Positions 7,376-10,155 of a stretch of 10,155 nt of DNA are shown here, in pieces (within the stretch, counting starts at the first letter, position 1; each line of letters begins with the position of its first letter). Location: contig JACPSF010000459.1 in NCBI GenBank assembly GCA_016193385.1, forward strand, positions 1-10,155, in the 5' to 3' direction. The notes below the pieces were generated by a model. The model was given only the letters and a program-made list of their open reading frames with translations. It had not been told where the DNA came from and ran no database searches. The position numbers and the translations under genes are program-made. This stretch comes from Deltaproteobacteria bacterium. GTDB lineage: Bacteria; Desulfobacterota_B; Binatia; UBA9968.

Positions 7376-7411
7376 CGGCTTCGTCTCGCTACGCGAAAGG
7401 TTCTAAACACG

Positions 7412-8404
7412 ATGAGCCACCATCTTAAGAAACTTTGGCAATATCTGCTCAAGCCCACCCTGCTTGTCTTGTTGATTGGCTTGGCTGCACTACTCCAGGT
7501 CGCGTTCCCCAGTCCTTCCTGGGGTCAAAAATTGGGTCAGAAAAAGGATGTGGAATTGAGGGCTCAGCAGGTTCCCGCAAGTCGGGCAGCTCCCCCGAAG
7601 GCTCGGATTTCTGCGGTTAAAAGCGATCCCGCTGATCCGCTTAAGCTCTTTTCAGCCACGGCCCAAGGGTTGCAGGTCAGCGATAACGGGGGTCGTTCCT
7701 GGCAGCCACTGGCTGTTGGGGGCAAAAATGAAGAGATCTTTGCATTCGCGGTGAGTCAAGCAAATTCTTCTGTTCTGTTTGTAGGCCGAAGGGATGGGCT
7801 CTGGAAGAGTCAGAATGGTGGGAGGTCCTGGAGTTCATTGCCATACCCCACCTCGATCCCTTTGTCCGTCGGGGTGGCTAAAAACGAGCCGCAAACTCTT
7901 TATCTAGCGACTGCTAGAAAAGGGGTCTATAAGAGTACCGATGGAGGCTATCAGTGGGTTGGGGCGAGCAACGGATTGCCCGAAGCGAGAGCCGGCGGGC
8001 GGCCTGAAGAGATCCATACACTGGCAGTTGATCCTTTGGACTTCAACGTAGTATATACCGGGCTTTCTGGGCACGGCGTCTACCGCACTCTAGATGGCGG
8101 GGCTAGCTGGCACGAATATAACCGGGGTCTCCCCTTTCCCATGGCACGGCCGATAAAACCCCCGAAATTTGCCTACGACTCCAGAGATTCCAACGGCCTA
8201 TATTTGGCCTTCAACGAACCGATTCATTCCCACCTGATGCGGACCCGGCTATATTCCCTTTCTGAAAACGAGGAGTGGGTCCCTGTGGAGGCAGAACTCC
8301 CCCCTAATTTTCCTGTGTTGGGGCTGGTTGTCGATGGGACGAGGCACCTTATCCAACTCTGGGGCTCTGATGCGGTATGGGAGGTGCCCCTACCGGGGAA
8401 ATAG
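7412..8404 (+). CDS. exported Asp-box (BNR) beta-propeller protein
   Basis: A 330-residue protein with a strong signal peptide: KK at 6-7, a hydrophobic core at about 13-32 and a probable signal peptidase site near PSPSWG (34-39). The mature part has four Asp-box motifs: SDNGGRSW at 90-97, SQNGGRSW at 133-140, STDGGYQW at 175-182 and TLDGGASW at 226-233. These mark turns between beta-hairpins in sialidase/VPS10-type propellers. There are too few repeats to call a complete sialidase and no catalytic residues are recognised, so binding or scaffolding outside the cytoplasm is more likely than hydrolysis. The reading frame stays open upstream to 7331 with alternatives at TTG 7331 and ATG 7355. 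ATG 7412 is chosen because it puts the signal peptide at the N-terminus, although its ribosome-binding site (AAAGG, 11 bases away) is weak. It lies 31 bases before the next exported protein, so the two are probably one transcript. Confidence 0.8.
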   Translation: MSHHLKKLWQYLLKPTLLVLLIGLAALLQVAFPSPSWGQKLGQKKDVELRAQQVPASRAAPPKARISAVKSDPADPLKLFSATAQGLQVSDNGGRSWQPLAVGGKNEEIFAFAVSQANSSVLFVGRRDGLWKSQNGGRSWSSLPYPTSIPLSVGVAKNEPQTLYLATARKGVYKSTDGGYQWVGASNGLPEARAGGRPEEIHTLAVDPLDFNVVYTGLSGHGVYRTLDGGASWHEYNRGLPFPMARPIKPPKFAYDSRDSNGLYLAFNEPIHSHLMRTRLYSLSENEEWVPVEAELPPNFPVLGLVVDGTRHLIQLWGSDAVWEVPLPGK

Positions 8405-8435
8405 ATCAAGTCCGTACTATCTCGCGCGGCCCGAA

Positions 8436-10155
8436 ATGATCGAACGTTGCGTGAAAAGATTCTCACTTCTGATTTGGGCCATTGGATGCGGGCTTTGGGC
8501 TGTATCGATTTCTAGCCCCTCGCGGGCCGACACCGATGTCGGCAACATTGCGGTTATCGAGGCCGATCCTACCATTCTCCAACCAGGCGAGCTTTTCGAC
8601 CTAAACAACCAGACGTTAACTTTTACCCCAAAGAGCGGCGGCGGTTACACGGTAAGCGTCGGAGCGCTCGACTTTGATTCCAGTTTGGGAACGAACTTGG
8701 GTCTAAGTGGCAATGGTTTTTTTCAGCAGAACCTGTCTTTTAGTTTCTCATTTTTTGGTGTGAATCGGACCAGTGTTTTCATCAACGCCAATGGCAACTT
8801 GACCTTCTCCTCGGGCTCAGCGTTTACCCATTTTAATGCGGGGGGAACTGTTAGCTCGCTTGGAACGGACGTCGCGGATGTTCTTGACAGAATTGGAACG
8901 GGGTTACCCAGGATCGCGGTGCTTTGGCAGGACTGGAATCCTAGTTCTGGAGGGGGGGTCTTTGCGAATTCTCTTTCGGATCGGCTCACCGTTACCTGGC
9001 AGAACGTGTCCCTTTTCGGCACCGGAACGACCGCCAACTTTCAGGTGGTCCTGTTCAGCAGCGGTGTTATCCAGATGAACTACCAGAACGTGACTACCAC
9101 CCCTGGAGGTGGCTATTTGGTCGGGATTTCTCCGGGCGCGTCGAGTGGGTTCCTTGTGACCACGGTCGACTTTAGCCAAGGGTCCGCATCTTCAATATCG
9201 ACTTTTCCGAATATCGAGCCGCTGGCGCAAGTGTTCGGGAGCAGTTCCAGTCCTTTGGTTCATGTCGCGGCTGTCGCGCGCCGATTTTATCAGTCGCATG
9301 TGGATGAATTCGATCAGTTGGTCATGTTTGCCAACTTCAGTCATGCCATGGGAAGCGCGTTTGCATTCCTACTTATGGTTCGACAGTCCGTGCAAGGAAT
9401 TGGTCTGGCCTTTTTTGACTTCTCTTCCTTTGGTGAAAGTAGTGGCAGGCTTCAGAGTTTTCTCAACATGAACCGGCTTTCCCTTTATCCTGCGGATCCC
9501 AATAGCCTCGTTCCGGGGATTGGTACGAACAGCACTTTGGACGTTATGGGCCAGGAGGCAGGACATCAGTGGCTCGCTTTTGTTAATTTTGACAATGGAG
9601 GCCTGTGCACCGCGTCTGGCGTTAGCGACCTGCTCTTGGGACGGGACCTTGCCCACTGGAGCTTTTTTCATGACACCGATGCTTCGGACATGGAAGGGAA
9701 CAAATGGCAAGACAATGGCGATGGGACATTTACGTCCGTAGAAGCGACCTCGCGCTACAGCGCGCTTGATCAGTACATCATGGGACTGAGGTCCTCTAGT
9801 GAGGTCTCGAACTTCTTTTTTGTTGCAAGCCCCTCGTCTGGTGGCTGCTTGGTACTGGACTCCTCCGTCGGCGAACGCTCCTGCCCTCCCCAGACCGGAG
9901 TCACGGTCTCCGGGATGAGAAAGGACGTCACGCTCAATCAGATCCAGACATGTGAGGGTGCGCGATCGCCAAGCAGCGGCTTTTCCGGGGTCAATTCAAC
10001 CACGACCTGGAAACAGGCTTTTATGCTGCTCATCGACGGGGGCGCCACGGCGCCTAGTGCCGACACAACCAAGCTGGATACAATTCGCGCAGCGTGGGAA
10101 TCTTATTTTAGTTCTGCGACTGGAGGACGCGGCGCCGTCGATACTGCATTACCTC
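8436..10155 (+). CDS. exported nidogen-like / metallopeptidase-like protein, partial at right edge
   Basis: The frame stays open from ATG 8436 to the window end (573 codons, no stop), so the protein is longer. A signal peptide spans residues 1-31 (basic start, hydrophobic core about 9-27, cleavage probably after SRA). Residues about 90-250 look like a nidogen-type beta domain: SFFGVNRTSVFINANGNLTF, then AVLWQDW, LTVTWQNV, FQVVLFSSGVIQMNYQNV and YLVGISPG. Residues about 270-470 look like a metallopeptidase-like module: GQEAGHQWLAF at 372-382, LLGRDLAHWSFF near 400-411, MEGN at 419-422, DNGDGTFTS and RYSALDQYIMGL to about 450. The HExxH-like position reads QEAGH (373-377), with Gln where the first His would be expected, so activity is doubtful. 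Several cysteines in the distal part (for example CTASG, SCPPQ, TCEGA) could form disulfides. No clear ribosome-binding site precedes ATG 8436; GTG 8451 is an alternative. I do not recognise a named family and give no specific function. Confidence 0.8.
   Translation, partial: MIERCVKRFSLLIWAIGCGLWAVSISSPSRADTDVGNIAVIEADPTILQPGELFDLNNQTLTFTPKSGGGYTVSVGALDFDSSLGTNLGLSGNGFFQQNLSFSFSFFGVNRTSVFINANGNLTFSSGSAFTHFNAGGTVSSLGTDVADVLDRIGTGLPRIAVLWQDWNPSSGGGVFANSLSDRLTVTWQNVSLFGTGTTANFQVVLFSSGVIQMNYQNVTTTPGGGYLVGISPGASSGFLVTTVDFSQGSASSISTFPNIEPLAQVFGSSSSPLVHVAAVARRFYQSHVDEFDQLVMFANFSHAMGSAFAFLLMVRQSVQGIGLAFFDFSSFGESSGRLQSFLNMNRLSLYPADPNSLVPGIGTNSTLDVMGQEAGHQWLAFVNFDNGGLCTASGVSDLLLGRDLAHWSFFHDTDASDMEGNKWQDNGDGTFTSVEATSRYSALDQYIMGLRSSSEVSNFFFVASPSSGGCLVLDSSVGERSCPPQTGVTVSGMRKDVTLNQIQTCEGARSPSSGFSGVNSTTTWKQAFMLLIDGGATAPSADTTKLDTIRAAWESYFSSATGGRGAVDTALP

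Noticed and set aside
7331..7411. upstream starts for the BNR protein (TTG 7331, ATG 7355)
   Set aside because: They place a polar, Arg-rich stretch in front of the signal peptide and cross the leader hairpin; ATG 7412 gives a normal signal peptide.
8723..9710. minus-strand open frames opposite the last gene (8723-9037, 8904-9179, 9369-9710)
   Set aside because: The plus strand holds one long uninterrupted frame with signal peptide and domain motifs; these are shadows.

Overview
The window reads as GC-rich chromosome of a Gram-negative-type bacterium. The evidence is a ClpS-ClpA pair, Sec-type signal peptides on two secreted proteins, and a ferredoxin-dependent 2-oxoacid oxidoreductase of the kind common in anaerobes, autotrophs and many uncultivated lineages (Deltaproteobacteria-like, NC10/Rokubacteria-like, Nitrospirota-like, Acidobacteria-like). 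I cannot fix the phylum from the sequence alone. There are no tRNAs, rRNAs, CRISPR arrays, insertion sequences or phage genes.

Layout. A minus-strand block (1-3126) is transcribed leftward. It holds a four-CBS-domain protein, then a fused gamma-alpha 2-oxoacid:ferredoxin oxidoreductase subunit, then the thiamin-diphosphate beta subunit, which overlaps the alpha gene by 34 bases and runs off the left edge. A roughly 200-base divergent intergenic region (3127-3326) carries small hairpins and weak promoter candidates. A plus-strand block then runs to the right edge: clpS, clpA (one base after clpS), and a Ste24-type M48 CAAX-prenyl-protease-like membrane metallopeptidase 45 bases after clpA. A candidate sigma70-type promoter overlaps the end of the peptidase gene and is followed by a leader with a perfect 7-bp hairpin. 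After it come two exported proteins: an Asp-box (BNR) beta-propeller protein and a large protein with a nidogen-like beta domain and a metallopeptidase-like region, open at the right edge.

How the genes fit together. The left block is central carbon and redox metabolism (reversible 2-oxoacid decarboxylation with ferredoxin), with a possible adenylate-sensing CBS protein in front. The middle block is protein quality control: ClpS delivers N-degron substrates to the ClpA unfoldase (ClpP is not in the window), and the M48 peptidase acts at the membrane. The right block is envelope or extracellular, of unknown function.

The most interesting points are a Lys at the ClpS gatekeeper position, a Gln replacing the first His of the HExxH-like motif in the last protein, and the pairing of two uncharacterised secreted proteins behind their own likely promoter. 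I see no clear-cut new defence or mobile system; most of the window is recognisable housekeeping.
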